Source of the DNA: Pseudomonas antarctica
GTDB taxonomy: Bacteria > Pseudomonadota > Gammaproteobacteria > Pseudomonadales > Pseudomonadaceae
Length of the DNA: 64,000 nt
Assembly (NCBI RefSeq): GCF_900624995.1
Contig: NZ_UYXQ01000012.1
Location: 36,491 to 100,490 of the forward strand
Direction of reading: 5' to 3'
Part shown: positions 27,971 to 37,712 of the stretch, in pieces
How positions within the stretch are numbered: position 1 is the first letter of the stretch
How the letters are laid out: each line of letters opens with the position of its first letter
Made by a program: the position numbers and the translations under genes
Notes under the pieces: generated by a model
Seen by the model: the letters and a program-made list of their open reading frames with translations, nothing else
Told to the model about the DNA's origin: nothing
Databases searched by the model: none

Positions 27971-30450
27971 CAGCGCTTCCTGTTATCTGCGACTTTTTCC
28001 AAATCCCTGACCATTCGCGCAATGCGCTCCGAGAGCTTTTCCGAACTCATGCTCTCTCGCATCCGCTCAACCAGCAGCGGGAAAGCCAGCGGCGTAGGCC
28101 GTTCGATCATGTGCAGGTCCAGTTTCAGCTCGGCCAGGTGGCGCAATGTCTGTTCCAGCCGACGAATATCCAACTCGTCCCGCAGGACTTCTTCCCCAGC
28201 TTGGGTCAGCAGCAAGTTCTGCGGGTCATATTGCTTGAATACTTCGAAGAACAAGCCGCTGGAGGCCTGCACCTGCCGCGTGCTCTTTGGCGCGCCTGGG
28301 TAGCCGGCAAACACCAGCCCGGCGATGCGCGCTATTTCGCGGAAACGGCGCAGGGCCAGTTCCCCGGCGTTAAGGCTGGCGACGACGTCGGTCAGTAAAT
28401 CAGTCGGGCTCAGCAGCACCTCGTTCAACAACACCGGCCAATTCACCTCGGTGGCGCTCAACAGCTCCAACCCGTAATCATTCACGGCAATCGAAAAGGT
28501 CACAGGTTGCTGTTGGCTGACCCGCCACGCCAACAAACTCGCCAGCCCCAAATGCACCTGGCGCCCCGCAAAGGGATAAAGAAACAGGTGCCATCCCTCA
28601 CGTGATTTCAACGCCTCGGCCAGCAGATGATCGCGCGTCGGCAGGCCGGACCAGCGCAACTGGGTTTGCAGCAAAGGTTGCACCGCCTGCATCTCAGGGC
28701 CGTCGTAGTGCCCATGTGCCGCCGCATCAAAACGCTCGACCACCGCGTGGGCCAGCTCGTTGGAAAGTGGCATGCGCCCGCCATTCCAACGTGGCACGGC
28801 AGCCTTTTTCGCAGTGCTGCGGCGCACATACGCCGTCATGTTTTCCACCCGTACCAACTCCAATAAACGCCCGGCAAACAAGAAGCCATCGCCGGGCTTT
28901 AACCGTGCGATGAAACCTTCCTCGACACTGCCCAAGTGCTTCCCGCCGCCGCCCTTGCTCCAGAACTTCAACTGGATACTCGCATCGCTGACGATAGTGC
29001 CCACACTCATGCGATGACGACGGGCCAAGCGCGCATCCGGCACCCGCCAGACGCCATGTTCATCAGGCTCGACGCGGCGGTAATCCGGGTAAGCGGTCAG
29101 CGACAGCCCGCCATGGCGCACAAACCCCAGCGCCCAGGCCCAATCGGCCTCCGTAAGGTCACGATAGGCCCAGGCGCTGCGGACCTCCGCCAGCAGCGCA
29201 TCCGGTATAAAGCCACCGCCCAATGCCATGCTCACCAAGTGCTGTACGAGCACATCCAAAGGTTTGTAAGGCGATTCACGGGCTTCAATGCGTCGCTGTG
29301 CAATCGCGTCCTGGGCAGCGGCGGCTTCCACCAGTTCCAGGCTGTGGGTCGGCACCAGCGTCACGCGTGACGGCCGCCCCGGCGCATGCCCGGAGCGCCC
29401 GGCGCGCTGCATCAGCCGTGCCACGCCTTTGGCTGAGCCAATCTGCAAGACGCGCTCCACTGGCAGGAAATCCACACCCAGATCCAGGCTGGAGGTGCAC
29501 ACCACGGCTTTCAGTTGACCCTCTTTCAAGGCCCGCTCCACCCAATCGCGGGTTTCGCGCGACAGTGAGCCGTGATGCAAAGCAATCAACCCCGCCCAGT
29601 CCGGACGGGCTTCGAGCAACGCCTGGTACCACATCTCCGACTGCGCCCGCGTATTGGTGAATACCAGGCAACTGCTGCTGGAATCTACCTCGGCCACCAC
29701 GTGGGGCAACATTTTCAAACCGATATGCCCAGCCCAGGGAAAGCGCTCGGCGGTGGGCGGTAACAAGGTATCGACCTTCAACTCTTTGGCCGTTTGCCCC
29801 CGCACATTGATCCCGCCGCCTTGTGGGACCAAAACGTCCAAGGCGTGGGATTGATTGCCCAGCGTCGCGGAAATTCCCCACACCATCAGCTCCGGATGCC
29901 AACGCCGCAAGCGCGCCAGCGCCAGCTGCAGTTGGACGCCACGTTTATTGCCGATCAGTTCATGCCACTCATCCACAATCACCATGCGCAGGTGCGCCAG
30001 GCTCGTCTCGCTGTCCGCCCGCGCCAGCATCAACGTCAGGCTTTCCGGCGTGGTGACCAGTGCAGTGGGCTGGCGGCGGGTCTGCCGGGCGCGTTCGCTG
30101 CTGCTGGTGTCGCCGGTACGCAGGCCGACGCTCCAGGGAATCTGCAAGGCCGTCAGCGGCGCTTCAAGGGCGCGTGCGGTGTCGGCGGCCAGCGCACGCA
30201 TCGGCGTGATCCACAGCACCGTCAGCGGCTCAGCCTGCGCTTTACGTTTACCGGTGGCGGGCGGGCGGGTAACGGCGAAGCGATTGAGGGCGGCAAACCA
30301 CAGCGCATAGGTTTTACCCGCGCCGGTGCTGGCATGCAGCAAGCCTGACTGGCCCTGCTTGACCGCTGCCCACACCTCTTTCTGAAAGGCGAACGGCTTC
30401 CAGCCTTTGGCGGCAAACCAGTGTTTGGCGAAGTCGAAGGGTTTTGCCAT
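27970..30450 (-). CDS. Ligase-associated DEXH helicase (Lhr-type)
   Basis: 826 aa. A superfamily 2 DNA-dependent ATPase and 3'-5' helicase of the Lhr-core type. Walker A TGAGKT is at residues 42-47, the DEWH box at 160-163, the motif V/VI region at [11 protein letters not shown] and [15 protein letters not shown], then a winged-helix and Lhr-specific C-terminal part. ATG at 30450 is chosen as the family start ([17 protein letters not shown]); open sequence upstream to 30501 runs toward aotP. It begins 57 bp after the aotP stop and is coupled to pdeM downstream. Confidence 0.92.
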   Translation of the reverse strand: MAKPFDFAKHWFAAKGWKPFAFQKEVWAAVKQGQSGLLHASTGAGKTYALWFAALNRFAVTRPPATGKRKAQAEPLTVLWITPMRALAADTARALEAPLTALQIPWSVGLRTGDTSSSERARQTRRQPTALVTTPESLTLMLARADSETSLAHLRMVIVDEWHELIGNKRGVQLQLALARLRRWHPELMVWGISATLGNQSHALDVLVPQGGGINVRGQTAKELKVDTLLPPTAERFPWAGHIGLKMLPHVVAEVDSSSSCLVFTNTRAQSEMWYQALLEARPDWAGLIALHHGSLSRETRDWVERALKEGQLKAVVCTSSLDLGVDFLPVERVLQIGSAKGVARLMQRAGRSGHAPGRPSRVTLVPTHSLELVEAAAAQDAIAQRRIEARESPYKPLDVLVQHLVSMALGGGFIPDALLAEVRSAWAYRDLTEADWAWALGFVRHGGLSLTAYPDYRRVEPDEHGVWRVPDARLARRHRMSVGTIVSDASIQLKFWSKGGGGKHLGSVEEGFIARLKPGDGFLFAGRLLELVRVENMTAYVRRSTAKKAAVPRWNGGRMPLSNELAHAVVERFDAAAHGHYDGPEMQAVQPLLQTQLRWSGLPTRDHLLAEALKSREGWHLFLYPFAGRQVHLGLASLLAWRVSQQQPVTFSIAVNDYGLELLSATEVNWPVLLNEVLLSPTDLLTDVVASLNAGELALRRFREIARIAGLVFAGYPGAPKSTRQVQASSGLFFEVFKQYDPQNLLLTQAGEEVLRDELDIRRLEQTLRHLAELKLDLHMIERPTPLAFPLLVERMRESMSSEKLSERIARMVRDLEKVADNRKR

Positions 30451-30507
30451 GCGGTGGCTGACGCTCTGGAGGCTCTCTTCCAAAGACCCTCCAGGCGCCA
30501 CAAAGGT

Positions 30508-31272
30508 TTACTTCAAATTGCCGCTCAAGAACTGCTGCAGGCGCTCGCTCTTCGGATTGCCCAGCACATCCTCGGGCGCGCCTTGCTCTTCCACCAGGCC
30601 TTTGTGCAGGAACAGCACCTGGTTCGACACCTTGCGCGCAAAGCTCATTTCGTGGGTAACCATGATCATGGTGCGGCCTTCTTCGGCCAGCCCCTGGATC
30701 ACCTTCAACACTTCACCGACCAGCTCCGGGTCGAGGGCGGAGGTGGGTTCATCGAACAGCATCACCTCCGGCTCCATGGCCAGGGCGCGGGCGATGGCCA
30801 CCCGTTGCTGCTGGCCACCGGACAGAAACGCCGGGTATTGATCGGCCACGCGTGCCGGCAGGCCCACCTTGTCCAGGTAGCGACGGGCGCGATCTTCGGC
30901 GTCCTTCTTGCTGCAACCCAGCACCCGACGCGGGGCCATGGTGATGTTTTCCAGCACGCTCATGTGGCTCCACAGGTTGAAATGCTGGAACACCATCGCC
31001 AACCGTGTTCGCAGGCGTTGCAGCTCGGCGTCGTCGGCCACGCGCATGCCGTGGCGGTCGCTGACCATGCGGATCGGCTGGCCGTCGAGGGTCATCGCGC
31101 CGTCGTTGGGCGTTTCCAGGAAGTTGATGCAGCGCAAAAAGGTGCTCTTGCCCGAGCCGCTGGCGCCGATCAGGCTGATCACGTCGCCGGTCTTGGCCTT
31201 GAGCGAGACACCTTTGAGCACTTCATTGTCGCCATAGCTTTTATGCAGGCCTTCAACGGTCAATTTGTACAT
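30508..31272 (-). CDS. aotP: Basic amino-acid ABC transporter ATPase (AotP/HisP type)
   Basis: 254 aa, the ATPase of an arginine/ornithine-type importer. Walker A GASGSGKST, the ABC signature LSGGQQQRVAIARALA, Walker B VMLFDEPTSALDPE and a switch His (MVTHEMSFA) are all present. The start at 31272 (MYKLTVEGLHKSYGDNEVLKGV) gives the 254-residue length of HisP/AotP. Gene order J-Q-M-O-P matches the P. aeruginosa aot operon, but no argR follows; the repair helicase does. Confidence 0.9.
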   Translation of the reverse strand: MYKLTVEGLHKSYGDNEVLKGVSLKAKTGDVISLIGASGSGKSTFLRCINFLETPNDGAMTLDGQPIRMVSDRHGMRVADDAELQRLRTRLAMVFQHFNLWSHMSVLENITMAPRRVLGCSKKDAEDRARRYLDKVGLPARVADQYPAFLSGGQQQRVAIARALAMEPEVMLFDEPTSALDPELVGEVLKVIQGLAEEGRTMIMVTHEMSFARKVSNQVLFLHKGLVEEQGAPEDVLGNPKSERLQQFLSGNLK

Positions 31273-31285
31273 GGGGCGTGCATCC

Positions 31286-32404
31286 TCAAGGCGAAAGTAG
31301 ATAGCCGCTGCGGTAGGCTTCAGTGCCAGCGACATGGCTGATCACCATCCCGGCAGTGGCCATGCGCCGCAGCGAACGGGCGTAAAGCAGGCCGGCGTTT
31401 TTACAGTGCACGGGCGTTACGCGGTCAGTAATGGGGTCGATGATTTCGGCAATCAGTTGCTCGGCCTCCAGGTATTCACCCGGCAGGACGCTGAATACCA
31501 GCAAGCCGCCGACCGGCGTGGCCACAGGCTCAACGCCCGCCAGTGGAGTGGCCGGGTAGGGCAGCTCGGGCAGTGGCGCCGCAGTGCCTTCAATCGCGCC
31601 GAAATGGATCAGATAGTCGATGATTGCCTGGCCGTCAAGGCTGGCCAGGCCGTGGTTGACGTCGCCCTGCCCACGCAGTTCGACGGTCACCGAAAAGCTG
31701 CCCATGGGAATCGGGAAGCGCTCGCCGAAGCGTTGCTGCAACTGCCACCACACCAGGGTGAAACACTCATCAAAGGATTGCCCGCCGGAATCGGTGGCGA
31801 GCAAATTGGCCTCCGAACCGATATAGCGCGCCAACGGCTCCACCTGCGGCCAGGCCTGGGGCGTGGTGTATAGGTGCGCCACGGCTTCGAAGTCGCAATG
31901 CAGGTCCAGCACCATGTCGGCATCACAGGCCAAGCGTTGCAGCACCAGCCGCTGAGAGTGCAACTGGGTGTCGGCGGTTTGCGCGGCCAGGGCTGTGGCC
32001 AGGGCGGCGCGGATCAACCGCGCGTTGTGCTGGGGATCATCGCCCAGCAGGTACTCGACTTGGTTACCGACTTCTTCGCTGAGGTCGACAAACAGGCGAT
32101 TGAAGTTCTGCCCGCTTTCCAACTCATAACGGCCCAGCGGAATGTCCATTAACACCTGTTCCAGGCCGACCGGGTTAGCGATGGGCACCAACACGATTTC
32201 GCTCACCAGCCTACCGGCCGCCGCCAACTCAGCCAGGCGCGCCTTGAGGTGCCAGGCCACCAACATGCCCGGCAGTTCGTCAGCATGCAGCGATGACTGG
32301 ATGTAGACCTTGCCTTCGGCCTGTTCCGGGCCGAAGTGGAAACTGTGAATCTGCCGCGCCGTGCCTGGCACCGGCGCGATCAGATCATGTACCTGATGAC
32401 GCAT
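31286..32404 (-). CDS. aotO: AotO-like succinylglutamate desuccinylase/aspartoacylase family protein
   Basis: 372 aa. A zinc-dependent carboxypeptidase-like protein of the AstE/aspartoacylase family. Likely zinc ligands are visible in SSLHADELPGML (His, Glu) and VLDLHCDFEA (His). In P. aeruginosa a gene of this type lies within the aot transport operon but is not needed for uptake, and its substrate is not established. It is 9 bp after aotM and 13 bp before aotP. Confidence 0.85.
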   Translation of the reverse strand: MRHQVHDLIAPVPGTARQIHSFHFGPEQAEGKVYIQSSLHADELPGMLVAWHLKARLAELAAAGRLVSEIVLVPIANPVGLEQVLMDIPLGRYELESGQNFNRLFVDLSEEVGNQVEYLLGDDPQHNARLIRAALATALAAQTADTQLHSQRLVLQRLACDADMVLDLHCDFEAVAHLYTTPQAWPQVEPLARYIGSEANLLATDSGGQSFDECFTLVWWQLQQRFGERFPIPMGSFSVTVELRGQGDVNHGLASLDGQAIIDYLIHFGAIEGTAAPLPELPYPATPLAGVEPVATPVGGLLVFSVLPGEYLEAEQLIAEIIDPITDRVTPVHCKNAGLLYARSLRRMATAGMVISHVAGTEAYRSGYLLSP

Positions 32405-32413
32405 GAAGGCTCC

Positions 32414-33124
32414 TTAGTGGCTCGGCCCGAGGAAGGCCAGCCAGCGGCGCTCCGCCAGACGAAACAGCCCGACCAGTGCAAAGGTCACGGTCAGGTAGAT
32501 CAGCGCAGCGATGCCGAATGATTGAAAGGTCATGTAAGTGGCCGAGTTAGCGTCCCGCGCCACCTTGAGAATGTCCGGCACCGTCGCGGTAAACGCCACG
32601 GTGGTCGAGTGCAGCATCAGGATCACTTCATTGCTGTAGTACGGCAATGAGCGGCGCAGCGCCGACGGCATGATCACATAGGCGTACAGTTTCCAGCCGC
32701 TCAAGCCATAGGCCTTGGCCGCTTCGACTTCGCCGTGGGCCATGCTGCGGATCGACCCGGCGAAAATCTCGGTGGTGTAGGCGCAGGTGTTCAAGGCGAA
32801 CGCGAGGATGGTGCAGTTCATCGCATCACGAAAGAACGCATCCAGCACTGGTTGCGCGCGCACGGCCGCAATGCTGTAGATGCCGGTGTAGCAGATCAGC
32901 AGTTGGATATAGAGCGGCGTGCCGCGAAACAGGTAGGTGTAGAACTGCACCGGCCAGCGTATGTAGCGTTTGCGCGAGACGCGGGCGATGGACAGCGGAA
33001 TCGACACCAGAAAGCCAATCACCAGCGAGGCGCTGAGCAGCCACAGGGTCATCGCCAGCCCGGTGATGTGCTGGCCGTCGCTATACAGAAAGGGGCGCCA
33101 GTATTGCTGAATAAGTTCGATCAT
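32414..33124 (-). CDS. aotM: Basic amino-acid ABC transporter permease (AotM type)
   Basis: 236 aa. An inner-membrane permease of the HisM/AotM family, with about five membrane segments and the cytoplasmic EAA-type loop EVEAAKAYGLSGWKLYAYVIMPSA that contacts the ATPase. The start overlaps the aotQ end by 4 bp. It pairs with AotQ as the heterodimeric channel. Confidence 0.92.
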   Translation of the reverse strand: MIELIQQYWRPFLYSDGQHITGLAMTLWLLSASLVIGFLVSIPLSIARVSRKRYIRWPVQFYTYLFRGTPLYIQLLICYTGIYSIAAVRAQPVLDAFFRDAMNCTILAFALNTCAYTTEIFAGSIRSMAHGEVEAAKAYGLSGWKLYAYVIMPSALRRSLPYYSNEVILMLHSTTVAFTATVPDILKVARDANSATYMTFQSFGIAALIYLTVTFALVGLFRLAERRWLAFLGPSH

Positions 33125-33849
33125 CGCACGGCCTCCCTGGACCCAGCGGAGTAGCGGCGCTCAAGCCAGCGCAGGACGACGTTGGACGCGCTGGTGATCA
33201 GCAGGTAGATCAACGCCGCGAGCACCAGGAAATAGAACAGTTGATAAGTGCTCTTGCCGGCGTCTTGAGCCGCCTTGACCAGGTCCGCCAGGCCGATGAT
33301 CGACACCAGTGCCGTGGCCTTGAGCATCACGCACCAGTTGTTGTTAATGCCCGGCAGGGCAAAGCGCATCATCTGCGGGAAGGTCACGAAGCGAAACCGT
33401 TGCCCGCGCGTGAGCCCGTAGGCGGTCGCCGCTTCCAACTGGCCACGCGGCACGGCGAGGATGGCGCCGCGAAACGTCTCGGTGAAGTAGGCACCGTAAA
33501 TAAAGCCCAAGGTGATAACCCCGGCGCTGAATGGGTCGATCTCGATGTAGTCCCATTCCATAAAGTCGGTAAAACCGGTCAGCCAGATTTGCAGGCTATA
33601 GAAAATCAGCAACATCAGCACCAGGTCGGGCACGCCGCGAATCAAGGTGGTGTAGAGCTGGGCGGGGATGCGGATCAGGCTGACGCGGGACAGTTTCGCG
33701 CTGGCGCCGATCAGGCCGAGCAGGACGCTGACAGTCAGGGAGGCGACCGACAGTTTCACGGTCATCCACGTACCTTGCAGCAACAGCGGGCCGAACCCCT
33801 TCAAACTGAAGGCACTCAGGCCCAGGGTTTGCAAAAGATCTTCAAACAT
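33121..33849 (-). CDS. aotQ: Basic amino-acid ABC transporter permease (AotQ type)
   Basis: 242 aa. The second permease subunit, HisQ/AotQ type. The membrane segments begin at the N terminus (LLLQGTWMTVKLSVASL), and the EAA loop reads QLEAATAYGLTRGQRFRFVTFP. It overlaps aotM by 4 bp. A hairpin with a U tract separates it from the binding-protein gene upstream, probably lowering permease relative to binding-protein expression. Confidence 0.92.
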   Translation of the reverse strand: MFEDLLQTLGLSAFSLKGFGPLLLQGTWMTVKLSVASLTVSVLLGLIGASAKLSRVSLIRIPAQLYTTLIRGVPDLVLMLLIFYSLQIWLTGFTDFMEWDYIEIDPFSAGVITLGFIYGAYFTETFRGAILAVPRGQLEAATAYGLTRGQRFRFVTFPQMMRFALPGINNNWCVMLKATALVSIIGLADLVKAAQDAGKSTYQLFYFLVLAALIYLLITSASNVVLRWLERRYSAGSREAVR

Positions 33850-33870
33850 GAATTCAGGACCTATGGCGAT

Positions 33871-33901
33871 AAAAAAGCGCCCACCTGAAACAGGTGGGCG
33901 C
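33871..33901 (-). terminator. Attenuator-type hairpin between aotJ and aotQ
   Basis: GCGCCCACCTG (33877-33887) and CAGGTGGGCGC (33891-33901) form a perfect 11-bp stem with an AAA loop. On the minus strand it is followed by six U residues (complement of 33871-33876). It lies 8 bp after the aotJ stop and before aotQ. Such partial terminators explain excess binding protein in importer operons. Confidence 0.8.
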
Positions 33902-33908
33902 CGGGGTG

Positions 33909-34688
33909 TTATTTACCGCTGTACAGGTTCAGATCGCCGAAGTGTTTCTTCTGAATGGTGGCGTAGGTGCCATCATCGTGTAACGCTTTGATACCTTTAT
34001 CGAGCAAGGCCTTGAGGTCTTTGTTACCTTTTTTGATACCGACCGCCGTTTTGGATGGCAGCAATGGGTCGTCGATGGCCTTGCTGACTTCGTAGTCAGC
34101 GCCTGCTGGCGACTTCAAAAAGCCCAGTTCGGCTTGCAGCATGTCCTGCACCGAAGCGTCGAGACGGCCGGAAGTCAGGTCGGCATACACCTGGTCCTGG
34201 TTGGCGTAGGCTTTGGTGGCCACACCAGCCTTGTCCAGCACCGCCTTGGCGTAGGCTTCCTGAATGGTGCCTTGCTCGTAGCCCACAGTTTTGCCCTTCA
34301 GGGACTCAGGCGTGGAGTAGTTCGCGCCTTTTTTGAACACCAGAGAAGTCGGGCCGGAGAACAGCTCGTTGGAGAAGTCGATCGCCTTTTCACGGGCTTC
34401 GGTCACCGTCATCGATGAAATCACGCCGTCGAACTTGTTGGCCTTCAGGCCTGGAATCATGCCATCGAAGTCACTTTCGACCCACTTGCACTTAACCTTC
34501 AGTTCGGCGCAGATCGCATTGCCCAGGTCGATATCGAAGCCTACCAGGCTGCCATCGGCGGCCTTGGATTCGAACGGCGCGTAGGAAGGATCGACACCAA
34601 AACGCAATTCCTTGTATTCCTTGGCTGTAGCAACACCAGCAGCCATGCACAGAGCCAGTGCAGAAAGGGTCAGCAATGCTTTTTTCAT
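33909..34688 (-). CDS. aotJ: Basic amino-acid ABC transporter periplasmic binding protein (AotJ type)
   Basis: 259 aa. A periplasmic solute-binding protein of family 3. The signal peptide covers about residues 1-22 (MKKALLTLSALALCMAAGVA, then TA), and the mature region begins KEYKELRFGVDPSYAPFESK. Binding-fold signatures FDIDLGNAICAELKVKC and DGMIPGLKANKFDGVISSMT are present. The start is ATG 34688, not the upstream in-frame codon at 34709. It is the first gene of the operon. Confidence 0.93.
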   Translation of the reverse strand: MKKALLTLSALALCMAAGVATAKEYKELRFGVDPSYAPFESKAADGSLVGFDIDLGNAICAELKVKCKWVESDFDGMIPGLKANKFDGVISSMTVTEAREKAIDFSNELFSGPTSLVFKKGANYSTPESLKGKTVGYEQGTIQEAYAKAVLDKAGVATKAYANQDQVYADLTSGRLDASVQDMLQAELGFLKSPAGADYEVSKAIDDPLLPSKTAVGIKKGNKDLKALLDKGIKALHDDGTYATIQKKHFGDLNLYSGK

Positions 34689-34998
34689 TATGTAATCCCT
34701 GGAAACCAAGATAAGCGCCTGTGGCGCGTTTAGGACTGTTACTGAACGGTGTCAGACGGATCACAAGTAGCAATTTCTGCACCATAGTTCCGAATGAGCT
34801 TTTTAAAAGGTGGGATAAGGGAGATATGAGTGTAGGAGATGCCCGAAAATGGGCATTGATTTTTCAGTGCACTATTTTGGATCTTTTCTCGGATCAAGCG
34901 GTGGGAGGGGGCTTGCTGCCGATAGCGGTGGGCCAGTCAACTTATCTGTAACTAATCTACCGCCACCGGGGGCAAGCGCCCTCCCACCGGAATGTGTG
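34689..34998. other. Non-coding region upstream of aotJ, including a REP element
   Basis: 310 bp between the ligase stop and aotJ start. The part next to aotJ (34689-34890) should hold the aot promoter and perhaps an ArgR site, though I could not pick a confident operator. The part next to the ligase gene holds the REP element at 34901-34987. No further coding sequence is supported. Confidence 0.5.
34901..34987. repeat. REP inverted pair between aotJ and the ligase gene
   Basis: The left arm starts GTGGGAGGGGGCTTGCTGCC (34901) and continues into GATAGCGGTGG. The right arm reads CCGCCACCGG, then GGGCAAGCGCCCTCCCAC, ending at 34987. It is the same type as the element at 25631-25727. It marks the junction between the repair genes and the transporter operon. 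Confidence 0.8.
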
Positions 34999-36633
34999 TC
35001 ACGCCAGCAGGTCTTGCAGCGTGGCCAGGTTGTCCGCCTCATCCACCGCTTTATCCTGCCGCCACCGCAGCATCCTCGGAAACCGCACCGCAATCCCGCT
35101 CTTGTGCCGCTTCGACAGGGCAATCCCCTCAAAACCCAGCTCAAACACCATGCTTGGCGTCACGCTGCTGACCGGGCCGAATTTCTCCACCGTGGTTTTG
35201 CGCACTATCGCGTCGACCTTGCGCATTTCCTCGTCGGTCAGCCCTGAATAGGCCTTGGCAAAAGGCACCAACGTGCGCTCCGGGCCGGGCGGTCCGTCCC
35301 ACACTGCAAAGGTGTAGTCGCTATAAAGGCTGGCGCGGCGACCATGGCCGCGCTGGGCGTAGATCAACACCGCATCGACGCTGAACGGGTCGACTTTCCA
35401 CTTCCACCACACACCCATGTCCTTGGTGCGGCCCACGCCGTACAGGCCGTCCTTGGCTTTGAGCATCATGCCTTCCACGCCGAGGCGACGAGAGTCTTCG
35501 CGTTGCTCTGCCAGGTCGGCCCACGATGTGCCTGTCAGCAGGGGCGAGGGCCGCAGCACGGCTTGGTTGCACCGTTCAATCACCTGCTCAAGCTTTGCAC
35601 GACGCTCGGCCTGGGTGTGGTTGCGCCAATCGTCGCCCTGGTGCTCCAAAAGGTCGTAGGCCAAGACGGCGACCGGCGCGTCCTCGAGGACTTTTTTGCT
35701 CAGGGTCTTGCGGCCAATCCGCTGTTGCAGGAGGGCGAAGGGTTGCACCGTGTCCTTCCACACCACGATTTCGCCGTCGATCACCGTGCCATCCGGCAAG
35801 CCGCTGGCCAGGCTGTGCAGTTCGGGAAAGCGCTCGGTGACCAGTTCTTCGCCTCGCGACCAGACCCATAGCCGACCGTCACGCTTGACCAGTTGTGCGC
35901 GAATCCCATCCCACTTCCATTCCACCTGCCAGTCAGCGGGTGAGCCGAGTGCGACGTCGAATTGCTCCACCGGTTGCGCCAGACCATGGGCGAGAAAAAA
36001 CGGATACGGTTGCCCGCCACGTTGCGCATGTTCGTCGGATGATTCGGCAGCAATCAGCTTGAGGTAGCCTTCGCCGGTCGGACGATTGGACAAGTCGGTG
36101 TAGCCCACCAGCCGCTGGGCCACGCGTTTGCTGTCCAGGTCAGCCATGGCGGCGAGGGCGCGGGTCACCAGCAATTTGGACACGCCCACGCGAAAACTGC
36201 CGGTGATCAATTTGATGCACACCATCAGGCTCGGTTGATCCAGTTGCGACCAGAGTGCTGGCAGGCGTTCGGCCAGTTCCAGGGGCGGCAGACCACGCAG
36301 GGGCAAAAGCTTTTCTTCCAGCCACACTGCCAAGCCGTGTTCTGAGGTATAGGAAGATTGCGGTAGCAGCAGGGAAATGGTCTCGGCCAGGTCACCTACG
36401 GATTGGTAGCTCTCTTCAAACAACCACGGCTCGATGCCCGATGCTTCGGTGGCCATGTCCCTCAGCAGGCGTGTAGGCACCAGTTGCCGAGGTCGCCCGC
36501 CAGACAGAAAGTACACTGCCCATGCCGCATCTGCCGGTGGTGCATGCCGGAAATAGGCTTGCAAGGCGGCGAGCTTCGCGTTGCTGGAGGTGGTGGCGTC
36601 GAGGTTGGCGTACAGCTCGGCGAAAGCTTTCAT
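34999..36633 (-). CDS. ATP-dependent DNA ligase of the repair cluster
   Basis: 544 aa. An ATP-dependent DNA ligase with an N-terminal DNA-binding domain (about 1-200), adenylation domain and C-terminal OB domain. The nucleophile is Lys240 in EWKWDGIRAQL (motif KxDG-R). Later motifs include DGEIVVWK, VLAYDLLEH, EGMMLKAKDGLYGVGR and WWKWKVD. It is not the NAD-dependent replicative LigA. Its start overlaps the exonuclease stop by 4 bp, marking an exo-lig operon. Confidence 0.93.
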   Translation of the reverse strand: MKAFAELYANLDATTSSNAKLAALQAYFRHAPPADAAWAVYFLSGGRPRQLVPTRLLRDMATEASGIEPWLFEESYQSVGDLAETISLLLPQSSYTSEHGLAVWLEEKLLPLRGLPPLELAERLPALWSQLDQPSLMVCIKLITGSFRVGVSKLLVTRALAAMADLDSKRVAQRLVGYTDLSNRPTGEGYLKLIAAESSDEHAQRGGQPYPFFLAHGLAQPVEQFDVALGSPADWQVEWKWDGIRAQLVKRDGRLWVWSRGEELVTERFPELHSLASGLPDGTVIDGEIVVWKDTVQPFALLQQRIGRKTLSKKVLEDAPVAVLAYDLLEHQGDDWRNHTQAERRAKLEQVIERCNQAVLRPSPLLTGTSWADLAEQREDSRRLGVEGMMLKAKDGLYGVGRTKDMGVWWKWKVDPFSVDAVLIYAQRGHGRRASLYSDYTFAVWDGPPGPERTLVPFAKAYSGLTDEEMRKVDAIVRKTTVEKFGPVSSVTPSMVFELGFEGIALSKRHKSGIAVRFPRMLRWRQDKAVDEADNLATLQDLLA

Positions 36634-37634
36634 GCCGTGGCTTCCTCTTCGTCATCGCCGTACTCGGTGGTGAAACCCTGGGCATCCAAGCCTTTTTTCC
36701 GCAGATGACGCACCAATACGCCGACAGAACCGTGGGTGACCATCACCCGCTCAGCGCCGGTTTGCTCGATGGCCCACAACAGCCCGGGCCAGTCGGCATG
36801 GTCCGAGAGCACAAAACCCCGGTCCACACCGCGCCGCCGCCGTGTGCCACGCAGGCGCATCCAACCGCTAGCGAACGCGTCGCTGTAGTCGCCGAAGCGG
36901 CGCATCCAGGTGCTGCCGCCGGCAGAAGGTGGCGCGATGATCAGCGCTTGGCGCAGCAGCGGATCATTTTTTTTGAAGTCGCCGGCGTAAAGCGTTTCGG
37001 GGATATAGACCCCGGCTTCGCGATATACCCGGTTCAGCGGCTCGACCGCGCCGTGGCTGAGGATCGGGCCGATGCTGGCGTCGATACCGTGCAGAATGCG
37101 CTGGGCCTTGCCGAACGAATAACAGAACAACACGCTGGCTTTGCCGGCGGCGATATTGGCCTGCCACCAGTCATTGATGCCGGCAAAGATCTGCGCCTGG
37201 GGCTGCCAGCGGTAGATCGGCAGGCCAAAGGTGGATTCGGTGATAAAGGTGTGGCAACGCACCGGCTCGAACGGCGCGCAGGTGCCGTCGGGTTCGACCT
37301 TGTAGTCGCCGGACGCGACCCAGACTTCGCCTTGGTATTCCAGGCGTACTTGGGCGGAGCCGAGTACATGCCCGGCGGGGTGAAAACTCAAGGTCACGCC
37401 GTGGTGCACGAGTTTCTCGCCATAGGCCAGGGTTTGCAGGTTGATGTCCTGGCCCAGGCGCGAGCGCAGGATGCCTTCACCGGGCGCGGCGGCCAAGTAG
37501 TGCTGGTTGCCCGTGCGGGCGTGGTCGCCGTGGGCGTGGGTGATGACCGAACGCTCGACCGGGCGCCACGGGTCGATGTAGAAATCTGCGGCGGGGCAGT
37601 AGAGGCCTTCGGGCCGGGCGATGACAAGGTCCAT
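36630..37634 (-). CDS. Ligase-associated metallo-beta-lactamase exonuclease
   Basis: 334 aa. A metallo-beta-lactamase/beta-CASP nuclease related to CPSF/SNM1 proteins. The zinc motif HAHGDH is at residues 33-38; further metal ligands are likely in HPAGHVLGSAQV, SGDY and SDHADW. It is the exonuclease member of the four-gene set with the ligase, Lhr-type helicase and PdeM. It is the first gene of its unit and overlaps the ligase by 4 bp. Confidence 0.92.
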   Translation of the reverse strand: MDLVIARPEGLYCPAADFYIDPWRPVERSVITHAHGDHARTGNQHYLAAAPGEGILRSRLGQDINLQTLAYGEKLVHHGVTLSFHPAGHVLGSAQVRLEYQGEVWVASGDYKVEPDGTCAPFEPVRCHTFITESTFGLPIYRWQPQAQIFAGINDWWQANIAAGKASVLFCYSFGKAQRILHGIDASIGPILSHGAVEPLNRVYREAGVYIPETLYAGDFKKNDPLLRQALIIAPPSAGGSTWMRRFGDYSDAFASGWMRLRGTRRRRGVDRGFVLSDHADWPGLLWAIEQTGAERVMVTHGSVGVLVRHLRKKGLDAQGFTTEYGDDEEEATA

Positions 37635-37712
37635 GGGCGTGCCGGGGCAATGGGCTTATCAAATAGGAGGAGAGGCGCAGCGCAGAAGTTCTATCGAAAT
37701 GCATGCGGTCCA

